Source of the DNA: Streptomyces sp. CB02923 | GTDB taxonomy: Bacteria; Actinomycetota; Actinomycetes; Streptomycetales; Streptomycetaceae | Length of the DNA stretch: 64,000 nucleotides | Reading direction: 5' to 3' | Assembly: GCF_001905005.1 (NCBI RefSeq) | Contig: NZ_LWKZ01000012.1 | Span: forward strand, 1-64,000 | In this document: in pieces, positions 23,626 through 32,131 of the stretch | How positions within the stretch are numbered: the first letter of the stretch is position 1 | Layout of the letters: the number at the start of each line of letters is the position of its first letter | Notes under the pieces: generated by a model | What the model was told of the DNA's origin: nothing | Seen by the model: the letters and a program-made list of their open reading frames with translations, nothing else | Database searches by the model: none | Position numbers and translations under genes: made by a program

Positions 23626-24082
23626 TCCACGAGCGGCCGGCCGGGTCGCGCGCAGGTGTCCGGCGACCGCCGGGAAAGAAGGTCGCGGGACGGGATTCGC
23701 TTCGAGAGATGGTTTGTTAGCCTTGGTGGTGGCACCGGCCCGATCCAAGCCCCCGGGCCCAACCATAGTCGCTACGAGCGACCACTTGCCGCGAGGCGAG
23801 CATGGCGGGTCGGTGTCACTGAACCACACGACGGGCGTCTTCCGGAGCAATCCGGGAGGCGCCCGTCGCCGTTCGCGCACTGTTCACCGGCGGTTGGCGG
23901 CCGGGTCTTCCGCTCGCCCGCATCCTCTCGTATGGTGGAAAAGTCTTTCCGGAATAAGCGGCTGGTTACCCTGTACCGGCTGGTAGGTGGGACGATCGGT
24001 CTTCGCGCTCCGGCCCGGCCCCTCCCGCGGACCCCCGGAGCGGCGCGCAGAGAGAAACAAGGGAAAGCAGAGGAAGTCGGCC
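23626..24082. other. 457-base intergenic region upstream of the malic enzyme gene
   Basis: No gene is seen. It contains a long hairpin with a GCAA tetraloop (23830-23867), a GGAAA-N4-TTTCC inverted repeat (23937-23950), and a repeated GGCTGGT motif (about 23960-23990) close to a TTACCCT -10-like sequence. These suggest a regulated promoter and a long 5' leader for the malic enzyme. Confidence 0.5.
23830..23867. terminator. 17-bp hairpin with GNRA tetraloop
   Basis: 23830-23846 pairs with 23851-23867 around GCAA, allowing two G-U pairs. Lacking a T-run, it is either the helicase terminator or a structured leader element. Confidence 0.55.
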
Positions 24083-25516
24083 ATGGCAACGGCGCCCAGC
24101 GTCTCGTATTCGATGACGGTGCGGCTGGAGGTTCCCGCGAGCGGTACGGCGGTCAGCCAGCTCACCACGGCCGTGGAGTCCTCCGGCGGCTCCGTCACCG
24201 GCCTCGATGTGACCGCCTCCGGCCACGAAAAGCTCCGTATCGACGTCACCATCGCCGCGACCTCCACCGCGCACGCGGACGAGATCGTCGAGAAGCTCCG
24301 CGGCATCGAGGGCGTCTCACTCGGCAAGGTCTCCGACCGTACGTTCCTGATGCACCTCGGCGGCAAGATCGAGATGCAGTCGAAGCACCCCATCCGCAGC
24401 CGTGACGACCTGTCGATGGTCTACACCCCCGGCGTCGCCCGGGTCTGCCAGGCCATCGCCGACAACCCCGAGGACGCCCGGCGCCTGACCATCAAGCGCA
24501 ACAGCGTCGCGGTCGTCACCGACGGCTCCGCCGTCCTGGGCCTGGGCAACATCGGCCCCAAGGCCGCGCTGCCCGTCATGGAGGGCAAGGCGGCCCTCTT
24601 CAAGCGCTTCGCCGGCATCGACGCCTGGCCGCTGTGCCTGGACACCCAGGACACCGACGCCATCGTGGAGATCGTCAAGGCCATCGCCCCCGGCTTCGCG
24701 GGCATCAACCTGGAGGACATCTCCGCGCCGCGCTGCTTCGAGATCGAGGCCCGGCTGCGCGAGGCCCTGGACATCCCGGTCTTCCACGACGACCAGCACG
24801 GCACCGCCATCGTGGTGCTCGCGGCGCTGACCAACGCGCTGCGCGTGGTCGGCAAGAAGACCGAGGACGTACGGGTCGTGATGTCCGGCGCGGGCGCCGC
24901 CGGCACGGCCATCCTCAAGCTGCTGATGGCGGCCGGCGTCCAGCACGCCGTCGTCGCCGACATCAACGGCGTGGTGCACGCGGGCCGCGCGGACCTGGTC
25001 GACGCCGACCCCGACTCGCCGCTGCGCTGGATCGCCGACAACACCAACCCGGAGGGCGAGACCGGCACCCTCAAGGAGGCCATCGTCGGCGCCGACGTGT
25101 TCATCGGCGTCTCCGCGCCCAACGTCCTGGACGGCGACGACGTGGCCAAGATGGCCAAGGGCGCGATCGTGTTCGCACTCGCCAACCCCGACCCCGAGGT
25201 GGACCCCGCCGTGGCGCGGCAGACCGCCTCCGTCGTGGCCACCGGCCGCTCCGACTTCCCGAACCAGATCAACAACGTGCTGGTCTTCCCGGGTGTCTTC
25301 CGCGGCCTGCTGGACGCCCAGTCCCGTACGGTGAACACGGAAATGATGCTGGCCGCGGCCGGCGCGCTGGCGGACGTCGTCCTGGACGACGAGCGCAACG
25401 CGAACTACATCATCCCCAGCGTCTTCAACGACAAGGTCGCGGGCGCGGTGGCCGACGCGGTGAAGGAAGCCGCGAAGGCCGCTGGGGAGGCTGTGACGGC
25501 CGCCACCACGGTCTGA
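24083..25516 (+). CDS. NAD-dependent malic enzyme with N-terminal ACT domain
   Basis: The 477-aa enzyme oxidatively decarboxylates malate to pyruvate, linking the TCA cycle with pyruvate and acetyl-CoA supply. An ACT-like domain spans residues 1-80 (SYSMTVRLEVPASGTAVSQLTTAVESSGGSV). The catalytic region has SMVYTPGVARVCQAIA and VTDGSAVLGLGNIGPKAALPVMEGKA. The metal and substrate site is INLEDISAPRCFEIE with VFHDDQHGTAIV, and the nucleotide-binding motif is VMSGAGAAGTAILKLL. AGAGGAAG precedes the ATG. By position it matches SCO2951, the NAD-specific enzyme of S. coelicolor, as I recall it. Confidence 0.93.
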   Translation: MATAPSVSYSMTVRLEVPASGTAVSQLTTAVESSGGSVTGLDVTASGHEKLRIDVTIAATSTAHADEIVEKLRGIEGVSLGKVSDRTFLMHLGGKIEMQSKHPIRSRDDLSMVYTPGVARVCQAIADNPEDARRLTIKRNSVAVVTDGSAVLGLGNIGPKAALPVMEGKAALFKRFAGIDAWPLCLDTQDTDAIVEIVKAIAPGFAGINLEDISAPRCFEIEARLREALDIPVFHDDQHGTAIVVLAALTNALRVVGKKTEDVRVVMSGAGAAGTAILKLLMAAGVQHAVVADINGVVHAGRADLVDADPDSPLRWIADNTNPEGETGTLKEAIVGADVFIGVSAPNVLDGDDVAKMAKGAIVFALANPDPEVDPAVARQTASVVATGRSDFPNQINNVLVFPGVFRGLLDAQSRTVNTEMMLAAAGALADVVLDDERNANYIIPSVFNDKVAGAVADAVKEAAKAAGEAVTAATTV

Positions 25517-25822
25517 CGCCCGGCGCGTCGCGTGGCACGGGGCCCGCGGCACCCCCATAGGGTGGCGGGCAGCAGACGGCCGCCGCCCTGGCGGGGCCGG
25601 CCCGGAGCGGCACGGTGCGGACGTCACCACTATGAGGCAGTGGCGCTTTTCGTGTGACCCTCCTGGGTGCCGGATTGGCTTTACCGCCGCAGGTGGGGGC
25701 AGGATGCGTATCCGGGCGCGAGGGTCTGTCAGCAGACCCGGGTCCGGGGACTGTCCGAGGGCCCTGGCAGCATCGGCTTCGATCTCACGCCTCATTGGCA
25801 AGAAGAACACGGGAGTACAAAC
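25517..25822. other. Intergenic region upstream of hup
   Basis: A 306-base region with no gene. It contains a short inverted repeat GTCTGTCAGCAGAC (25725-25738) and several weak promoter-like hexamers. The expected strong hup promoter could not be placed with confidence. Confidence 0.35.
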
Positions 25823-26104
25823 ATGAACCGCAGTGAGCTGGTGGCCGCTCTGGCCGACCGCGCCGAGGTGACCCGCAAGGACGCCGACGCCGTTCTGGCC
25901 GCGCTCGCCGAGACCGTCGGCGAGGTCGTCGCCAAGGGCGACGAGAAGGTCACCATCCCCGGCTTCCTGACCTTCGAGCGCACCCACCGTGCCGCTCGCA
26001 CCGCGCGCAACCCGCAGACCGGCGACCCGATCCAGATCCCGGCCGGCTACAGCGTGAAGGTCTCCGCGGGCTCCAAGCTCAAGGAAGCCGCCAAGGGCAA
26101 GTAA
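25823..26104 (+). CDS. hup: HU-family nucleoid-associated protein
   Basis: The 93-aa histone-like protein (MNRSELVAALADRAEVTRKDADAVLAALAETVGEVVAKGDEKVTIPGFLTFERTHRAARTARNPQTGDPIQIPAGYSVKVSAGSKLKEAAKGK) has the complete HU fold. The DNA-intercalating beta-arm carries the RNPQTGDPIQIPA motif with Pro at the tip. It lacks the long Lys-rich C-terminal tail of the second Streptomyces HU (HupS), so it is the vegetative HupA-type protein. GGGAG lies upstream of the ATG. Two strong hairpins follow. Confidence 0.97.
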   Translation: MNRSELVAALADRAEVTRKDADAVLAALAETVGEVVAKGDEKVTIPGFLTFERTHRAARTARNPQTGDPIQIPAGYSVKVSAGSKLKEAAKGK

Positions 26105-26140
26105 GCCACCCGGGGCCCGACGGCCCCGGTGACAAGGCGT

Positions 26141-26180
26141 GAGGGCGGCCGTCCCCTTCGGGGGGCGGCCGCCCTCCTTT
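26141..26180 (+). terminator. Rho-independent terminator of hup
   Basis: A 16-bp stem (26141-26156 with 26161-26176, one T-G pair) with a stable TTCG loop is followed by CTTTG. Confidence 0.88.
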
Positions 26181-26198
26181 GTGCGCCCGGCGCCCGGC

Positions 26199-26240
26199 AA
26201 GGGCCCCACAGGGCCCGCTGATGGGGCCTGTGGGGCCCTT
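26199..26240. terminator. Second hairpin downstream of hup
   Basis: AAGGGCCCCACAGG pairs with CCTGTGGGGCCCTT (26199-26212 with 26227-26240). The stem extends inward with one mismatch. It may reinforce hup termination. Confidence 0.65.
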
Positions 26241-26512
26241 GTGGCTCCTGTTGCTCTACAGAGGCGTAGAGGCCGTCCAGGGGCCGCAGCGGGGCGTACA
26301 GGGTTCCCCGTCCGTCCCGGCCGCTGCCGCACCGCCCCGCGAATGCGTCGCACCCGCAATCCGCGCGGCCGCGACCCGCTGGCGGCACACGACCACAAGG
26401 GGCGGATTCAACCATTAGCGAACGCGAATTCGGGCGGTTCGGGGGCGTCGGCCGACCGGGCGGTAGTCATCGGTCGGCGGCCACGCCGATGCTGCCGGTC
26501 GGCCACACGGCA
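26241..26512. other. Gene-free stretch between hup and murA terminators
   Basis: About 270 bases of intergenic DNA between converging genes. No reading frame, RNA or repeat is convincing. Confidence 0.4.
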
Positions 26513-26548
26513 GAAGGGGCGGTCACCCGCCCGGGTGACCGCCCCTTC
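26513..26548 (-). terminator. Hairpin terminator of murA
   Basis: A perfect 16-bp stem (26513-26528 with 26533-26548), loop GCCC, lies 47 bases past the murA stop on the minus strand. Confidence 0.85.
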
Positions 26549-26594
26549 CGTCATGCATGCCGTGGCGCGCGGGCCGAGGCGCCCGCCGCGCCGG

Positions 26595-27941
26595 TCAGGC
26601 GCTCAGCGCCCCGTTCGGCAGCTCCACCTGGGCTCCCAGGCTCACCAGCTTCTCCATGAAGTTCTCGTAGCCACGGTTGATCAGGTCGATGCCGTGCACA
26701 CGCGAGGTGCCCTGCGCCGCGAGGGCGGCGATCAGGTACGAGAAGCCGCCCCGCAGGTCCGGGATGACCAGGTCGGCGCCCTGCAGCTTGGTCGGCCCGG
26801 ACACCACCGCCGAGTGCAGGAAGTTGCGCTGCCCGAAGCGGCAGGCGCTGCCGCCCAGGCACTCGCGGTAGAGCTGGATGTGCGCGCCCATCTGGTTGAG
26901 CGCCGATGTGAAGCCGAGCCGGGACTCGTACACCGTCTCGTGGACGATGGACAGGCCGGACGCCTGCGTCAGGGCGACCACCAGCGGCTGCTGCCAGTCG
27001 GTCTGGAAACCGGGGTGCACGTCGGTCTCCAGCGCGATGGCGTCCAGCGAACCACCCGGGTGCCAGAAGCGGATGCCCTCGTCGTCGATCTCGAAGGCGC
27101 CGCCGACCTTGCGGTAGGTGTTCAGGAAGGTCATCATCGAGCGCTGCTGCGCGCCGCGCACGTAGATGTTGCCCTCGGTGGCCAGCGCCGCGGACGCCCA
27201 GGAGGCCGCCTCCAGGCGGTCCGGGAGGGCGCGGTGGTTGTAGCCGCCCAGCTTCTCGACACCGGTGATCCGGATGGTCCGGTCGGTGTCCATGGAGATG
27301 ATCGCGCCCATCTTCTGCAGGACGCAGATCAGGTCTTCGATCTCCGGCTCCACGGCCGCGTTCGACAGCTCGGTGACGCCCTCCGCCAGAACGGCGGTCA
27401 GCAGCACCTGCTCGGTCGAGCCGACGGACGGGTACGGCAGGCGGATCTTGCAGCCGCGCAGCCGCTGCGGCGCCTCCAGGTACTGGCCGTCGTCGCGCTT
27501 CTCGATGGTCGCGCCGAACTGGCGCAGCACGTCGAAGTGGAAGTCGACCGGCCGGCCGCCGATGTCGCAGCCGCCCAGGCCCGGGATGAAGGCGTGGCCG
27601 AGGCGGTGCAGCAGCGGGCCGCAGAAGAGGATCGGGATGCGCGAGGACCCGGCGTGGGCGTCGATGTCGGCGACATTGGCGCTCTCCACGTGCGACGGGT
27701 CGAGGATGAGCTCACCCGCTTCGTCGCCCGGGCGCACCGTGACGCCGTGCAGTTGCAGCAGGCCGCGTACGACGCGTACGTCGCGGATGTCGGGCACATT
27801 GCGCAGTCTGCTCGGGCTGCTGCCGAGGAGCGCGGCGACCATGGCCTTGGGCACGAGGTTCTTCGCGCCGCGAACCCGGATCTCGCCCTCCAGCGGGGTG
27901 CCGCCGTGGACAAGCAGTACGTCGTCGGTAGAGACGGTCAT
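26595..27941 (-). CDS. murA: UDP-N-acetylglucosamine 1-carboxyvinyltransferase
   Basis: MurA (448 aa) transfers enolpyruvate from PEP to UDP-GlcNAc, the first committed step of peptidoglycan synthesis. Visible features are the N-terminal GAKNLVPKAM (Lys-Asn pair of the active site), the fosfomycin-reactive Cys125 in GGCDIGGRPVDFH, PSVGSTEQVLL, and RGGFSYLIAALAAQGTSRVHGIDLINRGYENF near the C-terminus. Cys at 125 predicts fosfomycin sensitivity. The ATG at 27941 gives MTVSTDDVLLVHGG; upstream in-frame codons lie in the intergenic region. Confidence 0.95.
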   Translation of the reverse strand: MTVSTDDVLLVHGGTPLEGEIRVRGAKNLVPKAMVAALLGSSPSRLRNVPDIRDVRVVRGLLQLHGVTVRPGDEAGELILDPSHVESANVADIDAHAGSSRIPILFCGPLLHRLGHAFIPGLGGCDIGGRPVDFHFDVLRQFGATIEKRDDGQYLEAPQRLRGCKIRLPYPSVGSTEQVLLTAVLAEGVTELSNAAVEPEIEDLICVLQKMGAIISMDTDRTIRITGVEKLGGYNHRALPDRLEAASWASAALATEGNIYVRGAQQRSMMTFLNTYRKVGGAFEIDDEGIRFWHPGGSLDAIALETDVHPGFQTDWQQPLVVALTQASGLSIVHETVYESRLGFTSALNQMGAHIQLYRECLGGSACRFGQRNFLHSAVVSGPTKLQGADLVIPDLRGGFSYLIAALAAQGTSRVHGIDLINRGYENFMEKLVSLGAQVELPNGALSA

Positions 27942-28239
27942 GGATCTCGCGTTCCTGGAGACGGACAGGGGGCCAAGGGGAAATGGTAAGGGCGGTGGAG
28001 GGGGTGCCCGTAGGCCGGAGCGGGTTCGGGGCATGTAATGGCTTTGTCACAACACCCTCCGCTACGGTCCGCCTTTGTTCTGTAATCGACATTTGGCAAG
28101 GTCTGCTCAACTATGCCCAGCTATGTCGTCCGTACGGCGCATCCGTGCGCCGGGCCTGCCGTCGTACGCCCTGCGCTGCTCTCGCCCGGGTACCGCTGTT
28201 GACTCCCCGCCGCGGTCCGATGTGCGGGATCATGTCCCC

Positions 28240-28830
28240 ATGACCGAGGTGTCCTCGCTCACCGGCCGGCTGCTCGTCGCCACACCGGCGCTCGCCGACC
28301 CGAACTTCGACCGCGCGGTGGTGCTCCTGCTCGACCACGACGAGGAGGGGTCCCTCGGCGTGGTCCTCAACCGTCCGACACCCGTGGGCGTCGGCGACAT
28401 CCTCCAGGCGTGGGCGTCCCTGGCGGGCGAGCCCGGCGTGGTCTTCCAGGGCGGCCCGGTCTCGCTGGACTCCGCCCTCGGGGTGGCCGTCGTACCGGGC
28501 GGCCCGGAGACGCCGGAGAGCGCACTGGTCGGCGACGGGCCGCTGGGCTGGCGCCGGGTGCACGGCGCGATAGGGCTGGTGGACCTGGAAGCCCCGCCCG
28601 AACTCCTCTCCACCGTGCTCGGCAGCCTGCGGATCTTCGCCGGTTACGCGGGCTGGGGCCCCGGCCAGCTGGAGGACGAACTGGTCGAGGGCGCCTGGTA
28701 CGTCGTCGAGTCCGAACCGGGCGACGTGTCCTCCCCCGACCCGGAACAACTCTGGCGAGCGGTCCTACGACGCCAGCGCAACGAACTGGCGATGGTGGCG
28801 ACGTATCCGGACGACCCGTCCCTGAACTGA
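28240..28830 (+). CDS. YqgE/AlgH (UPF0301) family protein
   Basis: The 196-aa cytosolic protein has the UPF0301 sequence pattern: SLTGRLLVATPALADPNFDRAVVLLLDHDEEGSLGVVLNRPTP near the start, then VVFQGGPVSLDSALG, LRIFAGYAGWGPGQLEDELVEGAWYVV, and the C-terminal WRAVLRRQRNELAMVATYPDDPSLN. Its biochemical function is unknown. It lies divergently from murA, about 300 bases away, as in related genomes. The ATG is set by the family N-terminus. Confidence 0.9.
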   Translation: MTEVSSLTGRLLVATPALADPNFDRAVVLLLDHDEEGSLGVVLNRPTPVGVGDILQAWASLAGEPGVVFQGGPVSLDSALGVAVVPGGPETPESALVGDGPLGWRRVHGAIGLVDLEAPPELLSTVLGSLRIFAGYAGWGPGQLEDELVEGAWYVVESEPGDVSSPDPEQLWRAVLRRQRNELAMVATYPDDPSLN

Positions 28831-28845
28831 GGAAGCGGCTGGCCT

Positions 28846-28894
28846 GGGGCGGGGCGGGGGCAGGGACGGGGACGGGGACAGTGGCGGGGCGGGG
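28846..28894 (+). other. G-run cluster, potential G-quadruplex
   Basis: Eight or more runs of three to five G separated by one to four bases follow the yqgE stop (GGGGCGGGGCGGGGGCAGGG and onward). Quadruplex formation on the plus strand is predicted from the pattern only. Confidence 0.55.
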
Positions 28895-29011
28895 TTCCGC
28901 GCCGCGTCCCCTTGGGTAAGCCCCCGTCGGGGGGATGCAAGCGTTCGATTGCCCCTGTAGGGCAGCGACCCGGCCCGCGCCCGCGCCCGGCCCGCGCCCG
29001 CCCGCCCCGGC

Positions 29012-29229
29012 CCGGGCTCCATTCCGCCCGCCCCGCCCGATGGCTCGGCCCGGGCTCCACTCCACCCGCCCCGCCTGGCGGCTCAGCCCCGGCTCCACCC
29101 GCCACCCGACCTGGCGGAGACGTCCCGGCTCCACCCGCGCACCCCGCCCGACGGCTGAGTCCCCGCCCCTCCCACCTCACCTGATGGCCCAGTCCCCACC
29201 CCGCCCACCCCACCCCACGGCTCAGCCCC
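29012..29229. repeat. Degenerate about 38-bp C-rich tandem repeat
   Basis: Five to six units of the form GGCTCCACCCGCCCCGCCTGGCGGCTCAGCCC recur with small changes. They extend to the stop codon of the LysR gene. No coding sense is evident. This fills most of the 391-base gap after yqgE. Confidence 0.7.
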
Positions 29230-30196
29230 CACCCCGCCCCTCTGCCCCACCCGTCCCGCCCCACCCGAAGAATCGTTCCGCCAGTGGATGGGCGCCGCGG
29301 GTGGGCAGGGCGAGGCGGACGGTCACCGGCGGGGCGTTCTTCAGGCGTACGAACCGGATGCCCGGGTGCGTGTGCCGCTCGGCCACCTCCTGCGGCGCCA
29401 CGCCCACCCCGTGCCCGGCGGCCACCGCCTCCAGCCACTCGTCGAAGTTGTCCGCCGTGCAGGCGAGGCGCGGGCGCCGGTCGGCGGGCCACAGTTCGGG
29501 ACGGGTGCTGCCGGTGACCGTGTTCACCACGAGCGGGTGGTCCGCCAGCTCGGCCCAGTCCAGCACGCGGCGGCGCGCCAGGGCCCCGGCCGCGGCGGAC
29601 CGGCCGACGGCGGCGACCCGTGGTTCGCGCAGCAGGACCCGGGTGCGGACGTCGGCGTCCGGCAGGGCGTCCCCGCGCAGTACGGCGATGTCCGACTCGC
29701 CGGTGTCCAGCCCCGCCAGCGGCGTGTCCCGGCGCACCAGCCGCACCCCGGCCCCGGTCGCCGCCTCGAACTCCGCGTTCAGTGCGGCGCAGGCGCCGGG
29801 CAGCAGCGAGGTGAAGCCGAGCCGCAGTACGGGCTGCCCGCCGTGAGCGCGCAGCGCGGCGGCCAGCCGGGGGAGCAGGGGCGCGAGTTCGGCGTAGAGG
29901 CGGCGGCCGTCCTCGGTCGGCTCGACGCGCCGGGTGGTGCGGTCCAGCAGCCGGGTGGCGAGGGTCTCCTCCAAGGCCCGTACGGTCCTGGTCAGCGCGG
30001 GCTGCCCGACGCGGAGCCGGTCGGCCGCGTGGGTGAAGCTCCGCTCCTCGGCAACGGCCATGAACGCGCGCAGATGCCGCAGTTCGACACCGTCGAGCCC
30101 ATCGGCCCCGCGCACCCCGGCCGGAACGGACCCCGCGCCCGCCGGTACGTCCGTGCCGCCCGCCGTTACGCCCGTGCCGCCCACCGTCTCGTCCAC
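29222..30196 (-). CDS. LysR-family transcriptional regulator
   Basis: The 324-aa protein has a winged helix at about residues 33-92 (GVELRHLRAFMAVAEERSFTHAADRLRVGQPALTRTVRALEETLATRLLDRTTRRVEPTEDG) and an effector domain typical of LysR regulators. The GTG at 30196 preceded by GGAGGGTGGGAG gives a 32-residue Gly/Val/Ala-rich extension before the HTH; a later start at the HTH cannot be excluded. The last residues (GWGGTGGAEGRGGG) run into the C-rich tandem repeat, so the C-terminus has been modified by it. The target is unknown. Confidence 0.85.
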   Translation of the reverse strand: MDETVGGTGVTAGGTDVPAGAGSVPAGVRGADGLDGVELRHLRAFMAVAEERSFTHAADRLRVGQPALTRTVRALEETLATRLLDRTTRRVEPTEDGRRLYAELAPLLPRLAAALRAHGGQPVLRLGFTSLLPGACAALNAEFEAATGAGVRLVRRDTPLAGLDTGESDIAVLRGDALPDADVRTRVLLREPRVAAVGRSAAAGALARRRVLDWAELADHPLVVNTVTGSTRPELWPADRRPRLACTADNFDEWLEAVAAGHGVGVAPQEVAERHTHPGIRFVRLKNAPPVTVRLALPTRGAHPLAERFFGWGGTGGAEGRGGG

Positions 30197-30369
30197 GATG
30201 TGCTCCCACCCTCCGCTGGAACGTTTCCGCACCCATCCGTACGTGCCCCCGCCGGGCATGCGTCGCTCCGTGCGGGCACCTCCCCGAACACCCGGAGAGC
30301 GGCTGCGCTTCCCAGGCCGTTTCCCGGGCCGTCCCCAGACCGCTTCGCGTGCCGGGGCGAGCCGGGGGA

Positions 30370-30735
30370 TCAGCCCAGCGCCTCCTCAATGGCTTCAAAG
30401 ATGTCCGCGTCGGTCTCCTGCTGCCAGGGAGGAAGACCGGGCCAGTCGGCCACGTAGCCGGGCTTCGGGTCCTCGAAGTGCCGGAACATCTGCGCCGTCC
30501 AGCACGTCGCGACGAACCGGCTCTTCTGCTCGCGGGACAGTTTCGACGTCTGCCCACCGCTGATTTCGACGAACTGCCGTACCTGGTCGTACACGGCCCC
30601 TGCGGCGTCGCGCTCCCACTGCGGGGTGTCCTCCCACGGGGTGACGTAGCCGGCTTTGGGCTCTCCGGGGAAGTGCCGCCGTACGCCCGCGATCCAGGCT
30701 TCCCGGAACACCCGTGCGCCTTCCGTCTCCGGCAT
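30370..30735 (-). CDS. Uncharacterised 121-aa protein made of two tandem domains
   Basis: No family name is recognised. Residues about 8-55 (VFREAWIAGVRRHFPGEPKAGYVTPWEDTPQWERDAAGAVYDQVRQF) and 73-118 (FVATCWTAQMFRHFEDPKPGYVADWPGLPPWQQETDADIFEAIEEAL) align with each other. They share W-x(5)-R-H-F-x-(2-3)-PKxGYVxxW-x(2-3)-PxW-(6)-D/A-x-I/V, so the gene arose by an internal duplication. The protein is cytosolic and acidic, with conserved Trp/Tyr pairs. The ATG is preceded by GAGAGGGG. It lies in a variable segment near an MFS exporter. Confidence 0.7.
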   Translation of the reverse strand: MPETEGARVFREAWIAGVRRHFPGEPKAGYVTPWEDTPQWERDAAGAVYDQVRQFVEISGGQTSKLSREQKSRFVATCWTAQMFRHFEDPKPGYVADWPGLPPWQQETDADIFEAIEEALG

Positions 30736-30949
30736 CCCGACCCCTCTCGTCTCGTGTCTCGTATCGCGTGTGCGACGGTCCGCCGAATGAATCCGGCTGG
30801 ACCGGCGCGCCCTTCCGGCGCCGACCGGACCTACCCATTCCCCCCACGCATAAATCCCCCCGTCCCGGCATTTCCCCCGCCATCCGGAGCCCGCCTACGT
30901 TTCCCCGGTCGGTGTGCACGGACGGACGGAGACAGGGGAGTTGGCGACG

Positions 30950-32131
30950 GTGCGCAAGGTCTGGTTGCTGGTGGTGGGGGCGTTCGGCCTGGGGCTGGAT
31001 GCTTATGTGATGGCGGGGCTGTTGCCCGTCGTCGCGCGGGATGTCGGTACGACGGTGTCCCTGGCGGGGCAGATGGTCACGGTCTTCACGCTGGCGTACG
31101 CGATTGCCGCGCCGCTGGTCGCGGGGCTGATGGCGGGGGTGCGGCCGCGGTCGCTCCTTCTGGTCGCGCTCGCCGTTTTCACGGTGGGCAATGCCGCTAC
31201 GGCGCTTGCTCCCGCGCTGGGTGCGCTGCTGGCCGCCCGGGTCGTCGCGGGGGCCGGGGCGGGTGTGTACGCGGCCCTGTCGACGGCGGCTGCCTCGGCG
31301 CTGGTGCCGGCCGAGCGGCGCGGGCGGGCGTTGGCGCTGGTCATGGGCGGGATGAGTACGGGCACGGTGCTCGGTGTGCCGGTGGGGGTGCTGCTGGCCG
31401 AGCGCGCGGGCTGGCGGTCGACGATGTGGCTGGTGACGGGGTTGGGCGGGCTGGCGCTGGTGGGGCTGGCGGTGCTGCTGCCGTCGGTGCCGGCTGATCC
31501 GCCGGTGCCGGTCCGGGCCCGGCTGGCCGCTGTCGCGGACCGCGAGGTGGCGCCGGTCGTCGGTGTCTCGTTCCTGGCGGCCGTGGCGAGTCTGGGGCTG
31601 TACACCTATCTGGCGCCGGTGCTGGCCTCGGCGGGCGGCGTGCGGGAGGTCACTCCGTACCTGTGGGCGTGGGGGATCGGCGGCGTGCTGGGGAGCCTGG
31701 TGGCCGGGCCGCTGGTGGACCGTACGGGCAAGGTCAAGGCTCTGGTCGGCGGAGTGCTGGTGACGGTGGTCGCCGCCCAGGCGCTGCTGCCGCTGCTGGC
31801 GTCGGCCGCGCTGCCGGGCGCGGCCGTGGCCCTGGTGCTCTGGGGTGCGGCGGGCTGGGCGCTCCAGGTGCCGCAGCAGCACCGGCTGCTCGCGTTGCGC
31901 GACGACCGGGGCACGGTCGCCCTCGCGCTGAACAATTCGGCTCTCTATCTGGGCAGCGCGGTCGGCTCCGCGCTGGGCGGGCTCGCCCTCGCGGCGGGGG
32001 CCGAGGCGTACGTGCTGCCGTGGGCGGCGGCCGGTGTCGCGGCCCTGGGGCTCGCCCTCCACCTGCGGGCGGGCCGCCGCTCCCGGCACGTCGCGCGCGT
32101 CGGTACCCTTGGCGGTTATGAGCACTGTTGA
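30950..32131 (+). CDS. MFS transporter, DHA1 (drug:H+ antiporter-1) family
   Basis: The 393-aa twelve-helix permease begins VRKVWLLVVGAFGLGLDAYVMAGLLPVVARDVGTTVSLAGQ, the D-x-Y-V-M/I-x-G-L-L-P signature of the AraJ/YdhP type DHA1 exporters. VVAGAGAGVYAALSTAAASALVPAERRGRALALVMGGMSTGTVLGVPVG is the antiporter motif C region. The GTG at 30950 follows GGGGAG by 9 bases. It overlaps the start of the downstream DUF3039 gene by 14 bases. It is probably an exporter of small molecules; the substrate is unknown. Confidence 0.88.
   Translation: MRKVWLLVVGAFGLGLDAYVMAGLLPVVARDVGTTVSLAGQMVTVFTLAYAIAAPLVAGLMAGVRPRSLLLVALAVFTVGNAATALAPALGALLAARVVAGAGAGVYAALSTAAASALVPAERRGRALALVMGGMSTGTVLGVPVGVLLAERAGWRSTMWLVTGLGGLALVGLAVLLPSVPADPPVPVRARLAAVADREVAPVVGVSFLAAVASLGLYTYLAPVLASAGGVREVTPYLWAWGIGGVLGSLVAGPLVDRTGKVKALVGGVLVTVVAAQALLPLLASAALPGAAVALVLWGAAGWALQVPQQHRLLALRDDRGTVALALNNSALYLGSAVGSALGGLALAAGAEAYVLPWAAAGVAALGLALHLRAGRRSRHVARVGTLGGYEHC
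32104..32109 (+). promoter_or_regulatory. -10 element of a leaderless promoter for the DUF3039 gene
   Basis: TACCCT lies 8 bases before the ATG at 32118, inside the end of the MFS gene. Confidence 0.45.

Noticed and set aside
24317..26398. A 693-codon minus-strand frame antisense to the malic enzyme and hup
   Set aside because: The composition (Asp/Gly/Val/Arg repeats) is the usual third-frame shadow of a GC-biased gene, and hup and malic enzyme are certain.
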